A stretch of 64,000 bases of DNA from Actinomycetota bacterium (GTDB lineage: Bacteria > Actinomycetota > Thermoleophilia > Solirubrobacterales > JACPNS01), in contig JACQZY010000010.1 in assembly GCA_016213645.1 (NCBI GenBank), positions 1-64,000 of the forward strand. The letters are read 5' to 3'. This document shows positions 27,075 to 36,594 of the stretch, piece after piece. Under the pieces are notes generated by a model. That model was given only the letters and a program-made list of their open reading frames with translations, did no database searches and had not been told where the DNA came from. The translations under genes were made by a program, and so were the position numbers. Position 1 is the first letter of the stretch; every line of letters begins with the position of its first letter.

Positions 27075-27446
27075 ATGAGCGGTGACGGCGATTCGACATT
27101 GCGCCTGGTCGGCGTGGACGAACTAGGCGACTCTCAGGTCACCGTGGTTTCGGACACGCCTCACGGCGATCTGGCGGTGGGAATCAGCGACGGACGGCCG
27201 TTTGCTGTTTCAAACCGTTGTCGGCACCTTTTTGCGTCACTGGGCAAGGGCGAGGTGACCGACGACGGGCGCCTCCGATGCCCAGCTCACTCGGCGCTGT
27301 ACGACGTGATATCCGGCAAGATGCAGGTGGGTCCGCAGGGAGTGTTCAGGCCTTTGGCCGGTCCGGTCAAAGCAACTGTGGGCTCACGGCCATTGAAGGT
27401 GTATCCGGTCGAAATTCGCGACGATGCGATCTGGCTGGTGCGCTGA
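27075..27446 (+). CDS. Rieske-type [2Fe-2S] ferredoxin protein
   Basis: 123 residues from ATG 27075 (GTG 27057 possible). The cluster ligands are visible as CRH in SNRCRHLFASLGKG and CPAH in RLRCPAHSALYD, spaced about 19 residues apart, matching the C-x-H...C-x-x-H pattern. The rest is a single Rieske beta fold ending VYPVEIRDDAIWLVR. As a stand-alone domain it is probably an electron carrier for an oxygenase or a nitrite-reductase-like small subunit. No oxygenase gene is adjacent; LtrA is 57 bases upstream on the same strand. Confidence 0.92.
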   Translation: MSGDGDSTLRLVGVDELGDSQVTVVSDTPHGDLAVGISDGRPFAVSNRCRHLFASLGKGEVTDDGRLRCPAHSALYDVISGKMQVGPQGVFRPLAGPVKATVGSRPLKVYPVEIRDDAIWLVR

Positions 27447-27552
27447 ACGCGGCGTGAAACCGCATTGCAATCAAGCGTGCGATGCGCGGTGGCTTATGCG
27501 AACCCAACCGCGTCCGCGAAATACGTATTCGACCCGCTAGACTTCTGCCATC

Positions 27553-27582
27553 CTCGCGCCGATTGGCGGGGGATTTTTCTTT
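27553..27582 (+). terminator. possible hairpin with T-run before rpmG
   Basis: CTCGCGCC pairs imperfectly with GGCGGGGG around GATT, followed by ATTTTTCTTT. It ends transcription from the Rieske gene or acts as a leader hairpin of the rpmG-secE operon. Confidence 0.4.
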
Positions 27583-27667
27583 GCCCGCCCGCACGTCTCG
27601 GTAGTCGCTGTGGCGATCCGGCGGACGCGCGACGCGGGGCAACCCTTACTGCAGTAAACCTAGAGAT

Positions 27668-27832
27668 ATGGCACGCGGAGACGTAAGAATCGCTGTGACG
27701 CTGGCTTGCGAAGAGTGCAAGCGCCACAACTACCAAACAAATAAATCGAAGCGGAACAATCCGGACCGCATCGAGATGAAAAAGCACTGCCGCTGGTGCG
27801 GTCGGCACACGCCCCACAAGGAGACGAGGTAG
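27668..27832 (+). CDS. rpmG: 50S ribosomal protein L33
   Basis: 54 residues, [18 protein letters not shown] through TPHKETR. It shows the four zinc-ligand cysteines of the C+ form (CEEC and CRWC), the conserved NY.T.K and NP.R.EMKK.C segments, and the usual length of about 50-55. L33 sits at the E-site region of the large subunit. It is the first gene of the rpmG-secE-nusG operon, six bases before secE, the order usual in actinobacteria; the tRNA-Trp gene that often precedes this operon in other bacteria is not seen here. Confidence 0.95.
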   Translation: MARGDVRIAVTLACEECKRHNYQTNKSKRNNPDRIEMKKHCRWCGRHTPHKETR

Positions 27833-27838
27833 CTCCGA

Positions 27839-28267
27839 ATGGCGCGCAATCGCCAGAAAGCCAAGCAGCGCAAGGCCCGCCGGGAACGGCAGGGCGTCGC
27901 CCCCGTTCAGGCGCGTTCCGACGCTGCCAGCTCGGCCGGTGAGGCGCCGCCGCAGGACGCCGGTTTCGCCAACACCGACGCGGTCGAGGTCAAAGACGAG
28001 CTCAAGCGCGAGGCCAAGGTCGCGAAGAAGCAGCCGGCCGCTCCGGCAAAGGCTCAGACCAAAGGCGCCGCCCCGCAGCCGAAGGAACGCGGGCGATTGA
28101 TGGCGTTTCTGCGTTCGTCGTGGGCGGAGCTTCGCCGTGTGCAATGGCCGGACCGCAAGCAGATGACGACGATGACTTCGATCGTGATCGGCTTTGTGAT
28201 CATCGCCGGTGTTTATCTCGGCGTGATCGACTGGGTCGCCAACAAGGTCGTCAACCTGATCATCTGA
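27839..28267 (+). CDS. secE: preprotein translocase subunit SecE
   Basis: 142 residues. The C-terminal 60 carry the SecE signature: LRSSWAELRRVQWPDRKQM followed by one membrane span (TSIVIGFVIIAGVYLGVIDW). The N-terminal 80 residues are a low-complexity basic and Ala/Pro/Gln-rich extension, longer than in Escherichia coli-type single-span forms but common in actinobacteria. SecE clamps SecY in the SecYEG channel. It is 6 bases after rpmG and 40 bases before nusG, clearly one operon. Confidence 0.95.
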   Translation: MARNRQKAKQRKARRERQGVAPVQARSDAASSAGEAPPQDAGFANTDAVEVKDELKREAKVAKKQPAAPAKAQTKGAAPQPKERGRLMAFLRSSWAELRRVQWPDRKQMTTMTSIVIGFVIIAGVYLGVIDWVANKVVNLII

Positions 28268-28307
28268 TCAGGGCAGCCCCCGCCCCCCGAGAAGAGACGT
28301 AAATCAA

Positions 28308-28886
28308 ATGTTTTCCTGGTATGCAATCAACACTTATTCCGGTCACGAGAACAAGGTCAAACAGAACCTTGAGCACCGCGTCGTCTCGATGAACCAGAAG
28401 ACCGCGATCCGCAGGATCGTGATCCCTACGGAGACCGTCACCGAGATGAAGGACAACCAGAAGGTCGAGAAGGAAGTCCGCACGATGCCGGGCTACCTCT
28501 TGGTCAACATGGAGCTCAACGAAGATTCTTGGGGCGTTGTCAAGGGCACGCCCGGCGTGACCGGGTTTGTCGGTTCCCAGACCGATCCCGTGCCGCTGGC
28601 GCAGAGCGAGGTCGACCGACTGCTGGCCAACGCCGATCTTCAGGTCAGCGTGGGTGCGGGCGCCGGTGGAGGCGCCGGTGGAGGCGCGGCTTCGCGTCAG
28701 ACTCCCGTGGTCGCGGCCTTCTCGATCGGCGAGACTGTGAAAGTGGTCTCCGGCCCGCTGTCCGATTTCTCGGGCGAGATTGCCGAGATCAACGAGGACG
28801 CGCACAAGCTCAAAGTGCTGGTTTCGATCTTCGGCCGTGAAACACCGGTCGAGGTCGGTTACGACCAGGTCAAGAAGGTTTCGTAA
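28308..28886 (+). CDS. nusG: transcription termination/antitermination protein NusG
   Basis: 192 residues. The NGN domain begins WYAINTYSGHENKVKQNLEHR and includes MPGYLLVNMELNEDSW and TPGVTGFVG. A Gly/Ala linker (GAGAGGGAGGGAA) separates it from the KOW domain (IGETVKVVSGPLSDFSGEIAEI). Both domains are intact and of normal size; the glycine linker is a lineage feature. NusG binds the beta' clamp helices of RNA polymerase and links it to Rho or the ribosome. It lies 22 bases before rplK. Confidence 0.97.
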   Translation: MFSWYAINTYSGHENKVKQNLEHRVVSMNQKTAIRRIVIPTETVTEMKDNQKVEKEVRTMPGYLLVNMELNEDSWGVVKGTPGVTGFVGSQTDPVPLAQSEVDRLLANADLQVSVGAGAGGGAGGGAASRQTPVVAAFSIGETVKVVSGPLSDFSGEIAEINEDAHKLKVLVSIFGRETPVEVGYDQVKKVS

Positions 28887-28908
28887 AAGGTTTTAGAGAG
28901 GCGTAGCG

Positions 28909-29331
28909 ATGGCCAAGAAGGTAATGACACTGATCAAGCTGCAGGTCCCCGGCGGACAGGCAAATCCGGCTCCGCCGGTCGGCCCCGCGCTCGGTCAGCA
29001 CGGCGTCAACATCATGGACTTCTGCAAGGCGTTCAACGCCCAGACGCAGCAGGACAACGGCACGATCATCCCGGTCGAGATCACGGTCTTCGAGGACCGC
29101 TCGTTCACCTTCATCACGAAGACGCCTCCGGCCGCCGTGCTGATCAAGCAGGCGATCAAGATTCAGAAGGGCTCCGGCGTGCCGCACCTCGAAAAGGTCG
29201 GCAAGATCACCGAAGCCCAGCTTCGCGAGATCGCCGAGATGAAGATGCAAGATTTGAACGCGAACGACGTGGACGCGGCGATCAAGATCATCGCCGGCAC
29301 CGCGCGTTCGATGGGAGTGGAGGTCGTCTGA
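28909..29331 (+). CDS. rplK: 50S ribosomal protein L11
   Basis: 140 residues, full length. The N-terminal domain shows [20 protein letters not shown] and [16 protein letters not shown]; the C-terminal RNA-binding domain shows RSMGVEVV at the end and [19 protein letters not shown]11 binds 23S rRNA at the GTPase-associated centre. The stop overlaps the rplA start by 1 base (TGATGG), showing tight coupling. Confidence 0.97.
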   Translation: MAKKVMTLIKLQVPGGQANPAPPVGPALGQHGVNIMDFCKAFNAQTQQDNGTIIPVEITVFEDRSFTFITKTPPAAVLIKQAIKIQKGSGVPHLEKVGKITEAQLREIAEMKMQDLNANDVDAAIKIIAGTARSMGVEVV

Positions 29332-30044
29332 TGGCGCGAGGCAAGACTTACAACGAGGCATACGGCAAAGTCAACCGCGAGCACGAGTACGACCCGCGCG
29401 AGGCGATCGAACTTGTGAAGGGCTCGCAGCGCGCGAAGTTCACCGAGAGTGTCGAGGTTCACATTCGCACCGGCCTGAACGTGCGCCATGCCGACGAGCA
29501 ACTGCGTGGCACGATCACCTTCCCACAAGGTTTGGGCAAAGAAGTGAAGGTGGCCGTCTTCGCCAAGGGCGACGCCGCTTCTGACGCGGAGGCTGCAGGC
29601 GCCGACTACGTAGGCGCCGAAGACCTCGCCAAGCAGATGGAGGAAGGCCTGACCGACTTCGACGTCGTCATCGCCACGCCCGACATGATGCCGGTCGTCG
29701 GTGGCCTGGGCCGCGTGCTCGGCCCGATGGGCAAGATGCCAAACCCGAAGGTCGGCACCGTCACACCCGACGTGCAGAAGGCGATCAACGAGGCCAAGGC
29801 CGGCAAGGTCGAGTACCGCACCGACCGCCAGGGCATCGTGCACATGACGATCGGCAAGACCAGCTTCGAAGCACAGGCCTTGCTTGAGAATTACGCCGCC
29901 CTGATCGACGAGATCGTCCGCGCAAAGCCCAGCGCCGCCAAAGGCAAGTACCTGCGCACGATCACGATCGCCAGCACGATGGGTCCCGGTGTCCGCGTGG
30001 ACACCAGCAAGACTCGCGACATTCTCGAAGAACAAGCTGCGTAG
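29331..30044 (+). CDS. rplA: 50S ribosomal protein L1
   Basis: 237 residues. Conserved segments: [53 protein letters not shown] and [15 protein letters not shown]1 forms the mobile L1 stalk and in many bacteria represses its own operon. In most bacteria rplJ follows directly; here the next gene is on the opposite strand and rplJ lies 2.2 kb away, so co-transcription of rplKA with rplJL is unlikely. Confidence 0.97.
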   Translation: MARGKTYNEAYGKVNREHEYDPREAIELVKGSQRAKFTESVEVHIRTGLNVRHADEQLRGTITFPQGLGKEVKVAVFAKGDAASDAEAAGADYVGAEDLAKQMEEGLTDFDVVIATPDMMPVVGGLGRVLGPMGKMPNPKVGTVTPDVQKAINEAKAGKVEYRTDRQGIVHMTIGKTSFEAQALLENYAALIDEIVRAKPSAAKGKYLRTITIASTMGPGVRVDTSKTRDILEEQAA

Positions 30045-30082
30045 ACGCCGGCGCGTATTGCCGGCCACTGGGACGGTTGCGA

Positions 30083-31900
30083 CTACGCGGATGCCGCGTC
30101 GTATAGATCTCGCTGGGGTGGATTGGAAAGGATCTTACGAACCTCAGAGGCTCTGGAGCGTGGATGTAGGTCGGTGAAGCGGAAGCGCTTACCTTCGATG
30201 TTGAAGGTGATTCCGTGACGGCCGATGCCGATCGGTTTCACGCTTTCGACAGCGTGACGTGGGAAGTTGAGAAATTCTTCCTTGCGCAAACCGGCGTATA
30301 GAAAGAGCAGCCGCCGGTCGGTGACGACGAGCAATCCTGCCTTGATACCTCGTGAGGCCTCGGCGAGTGTGAGTGGCAACTCGCCGTCCTCGAGCACGTT
30401 CGGTAGCAGCGAGAGCTCTGTCGAGACGACCCAGCGACGCCTGAGCTTCTCGTCTACAAGCTTGTCCACAATGGCGATCCGATCGTTTTTCAGCTGCTGC
30501 AAACCTCCGGGAGCGAGTGCCTCGATCACTCGCCCGATCTCGTCCGACTGCTTGAAACTGCTCGGTTTAAAAGTCATCCAGAGCAGATCCTCCCCGAGGA
30601 CCGTAATCTCGCCATTGTCTGCGCATGTAATTAGCGCGATCCGATCGGCCGGTACGGCATGGATGGTCCCCTTGCGCTCAAGCGCGACTCCCTCTTTTCC
30701 GACAATCAGCGAATCCTTTCCGAGCAGCCCCTTCTGCGCGAAACGCTGACCACAAACGGGATACGTCGGGGGGTCCCACTCTCGCAGGCGCGGGTCCGGC
30801 TTCGCAACGTGTGGTGGCGCCACGAGGATCGCACGGTCCGAGGAATCCGAGAACTGCTCACGGATTGTGTCGATTGTGACTGCCGTCAGTTCCGTTTTCA
30901 ACTCGATCTCGGATTGGAATCCGCTGCCGAGAAGTTCCTCGTTGACGGCACGGTTGAGCGCCGATCGTTCCGGAGTTGTGTTTTCAGCGAAATCCCGGAG
31001 CGCTCTCTGCTTCACGGAGGTGAGCTCCGCCTCAGACGGACCGTGTTCCGCGATATTTCTAAGTTCCTCCCAGACAGCGGCGGTAACGTGCTCAGAGTCC
31101 CGATCGAGGCACTCCGCTCCAAGCACAACGTGCGCTTGTTCTCCTCCAATTGCCTGGTAGTCGTCGAGGATTGAATACACCACGCCGTCACGCCGCCGAA
31201 GGCGTTCGAAAAGCCGATCATGCATGATCCTGAGCGTGAGCGTGGCTTCAAATGATCGTGGCATCTGCAATCCCACCGCAGAGGCGCCGCCGATTTCCGG
31301 ATTGAACGACGGAAAAGCGACGCCGTCAAGCGGCCGTGTTTCAGGCAATTGCCATCGTTCACCATCGCGGAATGGCAGCTCCCACCGCGGTAACACCGGC
31401 CCGTGCACCCATAACGCGGCGTTGCCTCGCGTGAAACCTGAGCGGCACCAGGCGGCAAGGTCCGTCTCCTTTATCCACTCGAGACCCAGCTCCGGCAGAG
31501 CGATGACGCCGTAATCGCGATACCCGTAGCGCAGCGAAAGGAGATGCTGGTCGACAGTCATCCCCGTACCGGCCGCCTCTGCGGTCAACACCTTCGTTTC
31601 GGTCGCGAACCGGTCGAGTGGCGGTGCGTTTAGAGCGCCGACGACATGCGAGAAGAAGCCTTCTAATTCGGTCATCGTCCCGGCTGCGAAGAAGTTCGTC
31701 GAGGTCAGGTCGACCATTGCATTGAAATCGTGTTTCGTCTCGACGAATGAGTGCAATGCGAGATGCTCAACGAGGTGTGTGATGCCGCGATGGATTGGCC
31801 GCTCATCGGCTATCCCGACGCGGAATTGAAGGCTAGCCATCGCCGGTTCTGGCCCCTCCGTGTAGAACAACGGAATTCCCGAGAGTTCCCCCCTAATCAT
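30083..31900 (-). CDS. M16-family (insulinase-type) metallopeptidase with C-terminal PH-like domain
   Basis: 605 residues from ATG 31900; the frame is open to 32122 but homology starts at GELSGIPLFYTEGPEPAMAS. The inverted zinc motif HLVEH (His42, Glu45, His46) is followed about 75 residues later by a candidate third ligand in FATETKVLTAEA. The second half domain of M16 proteins is present around TLRIMHDRLFERLRRRDGVVY. The last 100 residues (GIKAGLLVVTDRRLLFLYAG... FNIEGKRFRF) match the bacterial PH fold. The active-site residues are complete, so activity is plausible. It has no signal peptide. It is inserted antisense between rplA and rplJ. The function is unknown; related soluble M16 peptidases process peptides. 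Confidence 0.85.
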   Translation of the reverse strand: MIRGELSGIPLFYTEGPEPAMASLQFRVGIADERPIHRGITHLVEHLALHSFVETKHDFNAMVDLTSTNFFAAGTMTELEGFFSHVVGALNAPPLDRFATETKVLTAEAAGTGMTVDQHLLSLRYGYRDYGVIALPELGLEWIKETDLAAWCRSGFTRGNAALWVHGPVLPRWELPFRDGERWQLPETRPLDGVAFPSFNPEIGGASAVGLQMPRSFEATLTLRIMHDRLFERLRRRDGVVYSILDDYQAIGGEQAHVVLGAECLDRDSEHVTAAVWEELRNIAEHGPSEAELTSVKQRALRDFAENTTPERSALNRAVNEELLGSGFQSEIELKTELTAVTIDTIREQFSDSSDRAILVAPPHVAKPDPRLREWDPPTYPVCGQRFAQKGLLGKDSLIVGKEGVALERKGTIHAVPADRIALITCADNGEITVLGEDLLWMTFKPSSFKQSDEIGRVIEALAPGGLQQLKNDRIAIVDKLVDEKLRRRWVVSTELSLLPNVLEDGELPLTLAEASRGIKAGLLVVTDRRLLFLYAGLRKEEFLNFPRHAVESVKPIGIGRHGITFNIEGKRFRFTDLHPRSRASEVRKILSNPPQRDLYDAASA

Positions 31901-32256
31901 GTGGACCAGATTAACTTCACCGAAGACGACGATTTGAGTGAAAGGAGCATCCTGTACAGGTTCGGCAATGAGCCGCGGAATCTGAAGACTGAGTCTGAAG
32001 ACTGAGGATTCGCAAATTCGCTTTGCCGATCGGGGAAGGCCGGAATCTCTTTCTCGAGCCATGGCGTGCCATTGCGGCCCTGATACATTCAACCCCTCGC
32101 CCGAGACACCGGGGCGCGGCATCGCGGCTTACCGTCGCAATCACTCGCCGCACAACTCCCGGTCAGGTGTGACGCCGCCGAGCTTCGGTGTGCTCGTCTC
32201 ACCTTTTTGTCGTGTGCGCACCAGCCCGGGCGGGACCTACGCACAGGAGACTTAAA
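31901..32256. other. divergent intergenic region between the M16 gene and rplJ
   Basis: 356 bases with no convincing gene. It should hold two opposite promoters and the rplJ leader. In other bacteria the rplJ leader binds the L10/L12 complex for autoregulation, and there is room for this here (about 150 bases of leader), but I could not identify the conserved kink-turn with confidence. AGGAG lies just before the rplJ GTG. Confidence 0.4.
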
Positions 32257-33054
32257 GTGAACAGAGACCAGAAAGCAGCCTTCATCGACAACGTGGCCGA
32301 GCGTGTCGAGGGGTCGAGCGCGATCTTCGCGGTCGACTATCGCGGCATCAGCGTGCCGCAGGTCGCCGAGCTGCGCGCCAAGTTGGGCGAGGCAGACGCA
32401 AGTTTCCAGGTGGTCAAGAACACCTTGACCCGCCTGGCGCTCGACAGGGCCGACGGCGCCGGTAAGACCGGCAGCACCGACCTCAAGGAGTTTCTCGAAG
32501 GTCCGACCGCATTCACTTACGTGAAGGGCGATGTCGCCCTTGCCGTGAAGGCGATCGCGAACTTCACCAAGGAATACGAGCTGCTTGAGTTCAAGGGCGG
32601 CATCATGGACGGTCAGATCATCACGATCGACCAGTTCAAGGCACTCACCAAGCTGCCCAGCCGCGACGTGCTCAACGGCCAACTTGTGGGCATGATCGCT
32701 ACGCCGATCACCGGCGTCGTGCGCACGCTTAATGCGCTGATCAGCGGTCTGGCGATTCAGCTCGGTCAGATTGCGGAAAAGGGCTTGGTCAGTGGCGAGG
32801 CCAAACCGGCCGCCGCGACACCCGCTGCGCAGGAAGCCGCTGCGGAGGAAGCCGCGGAACCGGAAGCTGAAGTCGCGTCCGCCGATGACGCCGAAGTAGC
32901 TGAAGCAGCACCCGAAGCCGAAGCGGCACCCGAGGCTGAAGCAGCCCCGGCCGACGAGGCATCAACGGAGGATTCCGCTGAAGACGGACCCGCTGAGGAT
33001 GCACCCGCCGAGGACGCTCCGGCCGAAGACCCCCCGGCTGAAGACGCCGAGTAA
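32257..33054 (+). CDS. rplJ: 50S ribosomal protein L10 with long acidic tail
   Basis: 265 residues from GTG 32257, preceded by AGGAG. Residues 1-175 are a normal L10: MNRDQKAAFIDNVAE, FAVDYRGISVPQVAELR, FQVVKNTLTRLA and the L12-binding helix near VRTLNALISGLAIQL. After about residue 178 comes a low-complexity tail of about 85 residues rich in Ala, Glu, Asp and Pro, with repeats such as EAAPEAEAAPEAEA and AEDAPAEDAPAED. Normal L10 proteins end near 165-180 residues. L10 anchors L7/L12 dimers on the ribosome stalk. Confidence 0.95.
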   Translation: MNRDQKAAFIDNVAERVEGSSAIFAVDYRGISVPQVAELRAKLGEADASFQVVKNTLTRLALDRADGAGKTGSTDLKEFLEGPTAFTYVKGDVALAVKAIANFTKEYELLEFKGGIMDGQIITIDQFKALTKLPSRDVLNGQLVGMIATPITGVVRTLNALISGLAIQLGQIAEKGLVSGEAKPAAATPAAQEAAAEEAAEPEAEVASADDAEVAEAAPEAEAAPEAEAAPADEASTEDSAEDGPAEDAPAEDAPAEDPPAEDAE

Positions 33055-33105
33055 TCCCATTCCACACCAATTTCAAGAGTTAGACAACTAAAGGAGACAA
33101 ACAAC

Positions 33106-33486
33106 ATGGCAACTTCAACCGCAGAGTGGATCGAAGAGCTGAAGGGCATTTCCGTGCTTGAGCTTTCCGAGCGCATCAAGGCCCTGGAAGAGGAGTTCGG
33201 CGTTTCGGCCACGGCGGTCGCCGCGGCGGCGCCCGCCGCCGGCGGCGGCGGTGACGCGGGCGGCGAGGAAGAATCCTCGACGGTCGACGTGATCCTCACC
33301 GGTGGTGGCGACAAGAAGATCCAGGTGATCAAGGTTGTGCGTGCCGCGACCGGCTTGGGCCTCAAGGAGGCCAAGGCGATCGTGGACGACGCCCCTCAGC
33401 CCGTCAAGGAAGGCATCGAGCGCGACGAGGCCGAGAAGCTGAAGACCGAGATCGAAGAGGCCGGCGGAAGCGTCGAGCTGAAGTAG
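33106..33486 (+). CDS. rplL: 50S ribosomal protein L7/L12
   Basis: 126 residues. N-terminal dimerisation helix ([18 protein letters not shown]), an Ala/Gly-rich hinge ([16 protein letters not shown]), and the C-terminal domain that contacts translation factors ([35 protein letters not shown]). Strong ribosome site AAGGAG upstream of ATG. It follows rplJ by 51 bases and is ended by a strong terminator, so the usual read-through to rpoB does not occur here. Confidence 0.98.
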   Translation: MATSTAEWIEELKGISVLELSERIKALEEEFGVSATAVAAAAPAAGGGGDAGGEEESSTVDVILTGGGDKKIQVIKVVRAATGLGLKEAKAIVDDAPQPVKEGIERDEAEKLKTEIEEAGGSVELK

Positions 33487-33521
33487 TCGTCTTCGAAATC
33501 GCGTACTGAAAAATACGCAGC

Positions 33522-33553
33522 AAAAAGGCCCCTTCAGCGAAGGGGCCTTTTTT
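33522..33553 (+). terminator. Rho-independent terminator after rplL
   Basis: AAAAAGGCCCCTT pairs with AAGGGGCCTTTTTT around a short CAGCG loop; a T-run ends the stem. It is the clearest intrinsic terminator in the window and separates rplJL from everything downstream. Confidence 0.92.
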
Positions 33554-33700
33554 GTGGCAGGCGAATCAACGTGAGGCCGCACCGCGAGGGGAGCCGCATA
33601 CGCGACCATACGAAAATGGTCCAACCACTACTTTCGATGTCAAGAATATCGATATTGCGGCGATAATTCAATTCACCGCCGATTCTTGATGATGGACTAA

Positions 33701-34489
33701 GTGGAGATACGACAAAATAAGCGCGCACCGCTGCCCGATCAGGTTTTTGCCCACTTCGCGCACCGCATCATCAACGGCGACCTGAAGGCCGGTGATTCAT
33801 TGCCGCCAGAGCGTGAACTGGCCGAGCAGTTCGGAGTCAACCGGCATGTAGTACGCGAGGCGATCAAGCGCGCGCAGCAGGTGGGCCTGGTCACCGTGGT
33901 TCACGGCGGCGGCACCAAAGTGCTCGACGTGCGAGAGCATGCCGGTCTCGGCCTGCTCGAGTTACTGGCTCAGCACGCTGAGGAAGGCACGCTCACCTAC
34001 AAGTATTGGCTTTCAGTTGTCGAGATGCGCGTGGCGATCGCTGCCGACATCGCGCGGTTATGCGCCGAGCGTGCGCCGCGGGAGATCAAGGACGAGCTGA
34101 TTGATCTGGTCGATGCCATGCGAAACGCGAACGACGACATTGAACTACTCGAACTCGACGAGCAGTTCTGGTCGCGGGCCACTCGCGGATCGGACAATTT
34201 CGTCTACCGCCTTGCGTTCAACACATTGCTGACCGTTTCCGAGGTGATGCGCGACGCCTCCGCGTGGTGGACGGCCCAGGAGCTACGAAACTGCGATTTC
34301 AACTGCGCGATCGCGGACGCGATCTCAAAAGGGGATGGAGAAGCAGCGCGGCTGGCGGCCAGGCGTTCAATCGGAACGACACTCGAGGCACTGCGCGCGA
34401 TGAGCGAAGCGGAGGTCACTCACGCGATCGCGGAAACGCGCGGTGGCCGGAACGCCGGCACCGAACGGGCGGCTCGCCCGGAACGATAA
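33701..34489 (+). CDS. GntR-family regulator, FadR subfamily
   Basis: 262 residues from GTG 33701. The N-terminal winged helix has FAHRIINGDLKAGDSLPPER followed by ELAEQFGVNRHVVREAIKR and GLVTVVHGGGTKV. The C-terminal helical FCD-like effector domain follows, with Asp/His-type residues expected to bind metal or ligand. A charged tail ends in RGGRNAGTERAARPER. It lies 200 bases before pckG on the same strand. Because many FadR-type proteins respond to organic acids or acyl compounds, control of central carbon flux at pckG is a reasonable guess, but only by proximity. Confidence 0.9.
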   Translation: MEIRQNKRAPLPDQVFAHFAHRIINGDLKAGDSLPPERELAEQFGVNRHVVREAIKRAQQVGLVTVVHGGGTKVLDVREHAGLGLLELLAQHAEEGTLTYKYWLSVVEMRVAIAADIARLCAERAPREIKDELIDLVDAMRNANDDIELLELDEQFWSRATRGSDNFVYRLAFNTLLTVSEVMRDASAWWTAQELRNCDFNCAIADAISKGDGEAARLAARRSIGTTLEALRAMSEAEVTHAIAETRGGRNAGTERAARPER

Positions 34490-34689
34490 ACCCACGTTGG
34501 CGGAGGTACGCGCCGCAACCCGCACAGTTAAGTATGTTGCATGCGAGAGGTCTGCCGATCTCGCCAAATCGGGCGATAATTCTCGCCGCTATGCTGACTT
34601 CCCGCAGATCGGCATCAGACGCGCGCCAGTTGCGCCGCGCCGCCGGCATATACGACACCACACGATATTTATAGGGAGTACTCCTCGCC

Positions 34690-36501
34690 ATGAGCAATTC
34701 AACCGTTGAGGCCGCGACCGAGTCGATCACACACGCCAAGTTGCGCGCGTGGGTGGAGCAGATCGCCGAGCTGACCAAGCCCGCCGCGATCCGCGTCTGC
34801 GACGGTTCGGCCGAGGAGTACGACGAACTCTGCAACCTGCTGGTCGAAAACGGCACATTCCGCAAGCTCGACGAGGCCAAGCGCCCGAACTCGTACCTGG
34901 CGTGGTCCAACCCGGCCGATGTGGCGCGGGTAGAGGACCGCACCTTCATCTGTTCCGCCACAGAGGCCGAGGCCGGCCCCACCAACAACTGGACCGAGCC
35001 AGCCGAGATGCGCGAAACGCTGAACGGCATCTTCGACGGCTGCATGGCCGGCCGCACGATGTACGTGATCCCGTTTTGCATGGGTCCGCTGGGTAGCGAC
35101 AAAAGCTACGTCGGTGTAGAGATCTCGGACTCTCCGTACGTGGCGGTGAGCATGCGCATCATGGCGCGCATGGGCGCCAAGGCGCTGGAGCAGCTCGGCG
35201 CCGACGGCGAGTTCGTGCCCTGCGTGCACAGTGTGGGTGCCCCCCTGGAGGATGGTCAGGAAGACGTCACTTGGCCCTGCAACGACGAGAAGTACATCGT
35301 CCACTTTCCCGACACGCGCGAGATTTGGAGCTACGGCAGCGGCTACGGCGGTAATGCCCTGCTGGGCAAGAAGTGCTTTGCTCTACGCATTGCAAGCGTG
35401 ATGGCGCGCGACGAGGGCTGGATGGCCGAGCACATGCTGATTCTCAAGCTCACCTCGCCGCAGGGCAAAGTCAAGTACGTGACGGCAGCCTTCCCCAGTG
35501 CCTGTGGCAAGACCAACCTCGCGATGCTGATTCCCACGCTTGAAGGCTGGAAGGTCGAGACGATCGGCGACGACATCGCCTGGATGAAGTTCGGCGACGA
35601 CGGCCGCCTCTACGCGATCAACCCGGAGGCCGGATTCTTCGGCGTAGCCCCCGGCACCGGCGACGACACCAACCCCAACGCGATGGCGTCGATCACAAAG
35701 AACACGGTTTTCACGAACTGCGCCCTGACCGACGACGGCGACATCTGGTGGGAGGGCATGACCGACGAGTCGCCCGCGCACCTGATCGACTGGCACGGCA
35801 ACGACTGGACGCCGGGTTCAGACACGCCCGCCGCTCACCCGAACGCCCGCTTCGCCGTGTCCGCCGCCCAGGCGCCGTGTATCGCCGACGAGTGGGAGGA
35901 CCCGGCCGGTGTGCCGATCGACGCGATCCTGTTTGGCGGCCGCCGCGCCACGGTTGTGCCGCTGGTTCGCGAAGCATTCGACTGGACCCACGGCACCTTC
36001 CTCGGCGCGACGATGTCATCCGAGACCACGGCCGCTGCCGCCGGAGCCGTCGGAGCCCTGCGCTTCGACCCGTTCGCGCAGCTGCCGTTTGCCGGCTACA
36101 ACGTGGGTGACTACATGGCCCACTGGCTCAAACTCGGCGCCAAGCCCGGCGCCAAGCTGCCGAAGATCTTCTACGTCAACTGGTTCCGCAAGGACGACGA
36201 CGGCAAGTTCCTCTGGCCGGGCTACGGCGAGAACAGTCGCGTACTGGAGTGGGTCTGCCGCCGCGTTGACGGCGAGGCCGAAGCGGTCGAGACGCCCGTC
36301 GGCTTTGTGCCGGCCGCCGGCGACCTGAATCTCGAAGGTCTGGAGATCGACGACGCTGCACTGGAGGAGCTGCTCTCGGTCGACGCCGATCGTCTAAAGG
36401 CAGAGCTCCCGCAGGTCAAGGAGTTCCTCGGCAAGTTCGGTGACCACCTGCCGGCGGAGATTCAGGCGCAGCTGGATGCGCTTGAGGCGAAGTTGGGCTG
36501 A
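34690..36501 (+). CDS. pckG: phosphoenolpyruvate carboxykinase (GTP)
   Basis: 603 residues, the usual size of the GTP-dependent class. It converts oxaloacetate and GTP to phosphoenolpyruvate, CO2 and GDP, the first step of gluconeogenesis. Conserved parts: [20 protein letters not shown], the substrate loop near [21 protein letters not shown]-loop [12 protein letters not shown] with the active-site Cys, [10 protein letters not shown] metal site, [13 protein letters not shown], and the guanine-binding part [22 protein letters not shown] lies upstream as ribosome site. An AT-rich TATTTATA element at about 34666 may be the -10 box. A hairpin follows the gene at 36539. Confidence 0.98.
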   Translation: MSNSTVEAATESITHAKLRAWVEQIAELTKPAAIRVCDGSAEEYDELCNLLVENGTFRKLDEAKRPNSYLAWSNPADVARVEDRTFICSATEAEAGPTNNWTEPAEMRETLNGIFDGCMAGRTMYVIPFCMGPLGSDKSYVGVEISDSPYVAVSMRIMARMGAKALEQLGADGEFVPCVHSVGAPLEDGQEDVTWPCNDEKYIVHFPDTREIWSYGSGYGGNALLGKKCFALRIASVMARDEGWMAEHMLILKLTSPQGKVKYVTAAFPSACGKTNLAMLIPTLEGWKVETIGDDIAWMKFGDDGRLYAINPEAGFFGVAPGTGDDTNPNAMASITKNTVFTNCALTDDGDIWWEGMTDESPAHLIDWHGNDWTPGSDTPAAHPNARFAVSAAQAPCIADEWEDPAGVPIDAILFGGRRATVVPLVREAFDWTHGTFLGATMSSETTAAAAGAVGALRFDPFAQLPFAGYNVGDYMAHWLKLGAKPGAKLPKIFYVNWFRKDDDGKFLWPGYGENSRVLEWVCRRVDGEAEAVETPVGFVPAAGDLNLEGLEIDDAALEELLSVDADRLKAELPQVKEFLGKFGDHLPAEIQAQLDALEAKLG

Positions 36502-36538
36502 AAAAAGTCCTCATAGCTTTCGCGGTTCGCGCATTAGG

Positions 36539-36568
36539 TGACTGCGGTCTCATCCGAGGCCGCAGTCA
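36539..36568 (+). terminator. hairpin after pckG
   Basis: TGACTGCGGTCTC pairs with GAGGCCGCAGTCA (one T-G wobble) around ATCC: a 13-bp stem with a 4-base loop, about 40 bases after the pckG stop. No T-run follows. It probably ends the pckG transcript before the next gene. Confidence 0.65.
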
Positions 36569-36594
36569 TTCGAATGAAAAAGGAGATTGTTCCT

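Noticed and set aside
27447-27667. tRNA-Trp gene expected upstream of secE
   Set aside because: No cloverleaf, CCA anticodon loop or TTCGA T-loop in this stretch.
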